Assembly (NCBI RefSeq): GCF_020882245.1 | Contig: NC_083599.1 | Span: 10,106,001 to 10,170,000, forward strand | Origin: Rhopalosiphum padi | Taxonomy: Eukaryota > Arthropoda > Insecta > Hemiptera > Aphididae | Direction: 5' to 3' | Length of the DNA stretch: 64,000 bases | Shown here: positions 63,743 through 64,000 of the stretch, piece after piece | Numbering within the stretch: position 1 is the stretch's first letter | How the letters are laid out: the number at the start of each line of letters is the position of its first letter | Program-made: the position numbers and the translations under genes | The notes under the pieces: model-generated | Told to the model about the DNA's origin: nothing | What the model saw: only the letters and a program-made list of their open reading frames with translations | The model's database searches: none

Positions 63743-64000
63743 GTAAGTAAACCTTTGAAACTTAATCAATTTAAATTATTATCATTGGTCTACAATATGT
63801 TATATAATATGTTATATTGTAATAATTTGTATATTACGAGTTGGGTAAATCAATATCAATACATTAATTATACATAGGTATTGAATAAAATTTATGGAAT
63901 AATTGAAAAATATATGTAAAATTGTTATTCATTTATTTTTATTTTTTTCTGGAAATTACCCACCCCGAGCACAAGCTTTGCTTTTTGGGGGGTCACGTTT
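63743..64000. other. window end, possible transposon border
   Basis: AT-rich until 63950, then an abrupt GC-richer stretch (ACCCACCCCGAGCACAAGC, TTGGGGGGTCACG) that looks like the edge of another mobile element running out of the window. Confidence 0.35.

Noticed and set aside
1..64000. CRISPR arrays, operons, ribosome binding sites, phage attachment sites
   Set aside because: The sequence is eukaryotic nuclear DNA with spliced genes; the direct repeats seen are minisatellites or target duplications.
1..64000. tRNA or rRNA genes
   Set aside because: No cloverleaf with the conserved tRNA box sequences and no rRNA-like block was recognised by eye; a tRNAscan run would be decisive.

Overview
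This window looks like nuclear DNA of an aphid or a close hemipteran relative. It is very AT-rich. Its genes are split by short AT-rich introns with GT..AG borders (donors such as gtaagt, acceptors such as tttttag). The intergenic DNA is full of small inverted-repeat transposons and the TAGGTACCTA-type words common in aphid DNA. The organism call is inference from composition and repeat style; no marker gene fixes the species. Gene models below were assembled by hand from protein similarity, splice signals and reading-frame phase. All six recognised models close in frame from ATG to stop.

Layout: 1-7153 is intergenic, with a decayed hAT transposon and a hAT-type MITE. 7154-16182 (-) is a 12-exon dihydroxyacetone-phosphate acyltransferase (GNPAT, 595 aa). 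19004-26343 (-) is a 9-exon secreted serine peptidase of family S28 (PRSS16-like, 508 aa). 31150-32354 (-) is enkurin (4 exons, 253 aa). 36548-38157 (-) is the Golgi-type 3'-phosphoadenosine-5'-phosphate phosphatase (BPNT2/IMPAD1, 4 exons, 342 aa). 40134-42619 (+) is a DHRS4-like peroxisomal short-chain dehydrogenase (7 exons, 280 aa). 48619-52409 (+) is the multispanning RING E3 ligase RNF139/TRC8 (8 exons, 601 aa). 53663-54604 (+) is a single-exon, noticeably GC-richer 313-aa ORF of unknown function. 58841-60323 (-) is a complete but ORF2-less Jockey-like LINE. The right end holds foldback and hAT elements and perhaps the first exon of a membrane protein.

The genes do not form one pathway. 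GNPAT starts ether-lipid synthesis in peroxisomes and the DHRS4-like enzyme ends in a peroxisomal -SRL signal. BPNT2 clears PAP in the Golgi, TRC8 acts in the ER, the S28 peptidase is secreted or lysosomal, and enkurin belongs to cilia and sperm tails. BPNT2 and DHRS4 are head to head about 2 kb apart, with a palindromic element between them.

The most unusual content is mobile DNA: a LINE with both ends, poly-A and a 12-bp target duplication but only ORF1; five short hAT-type MITEs with perfect 8-bp target duplications; several large palindromes (one about 870 bp, one inside the intron that splits the TRC8 RING finger); a Polinton-like DNA polymerase B fragment in a DHRS4 intron; and the GC-rich orphan ORF.
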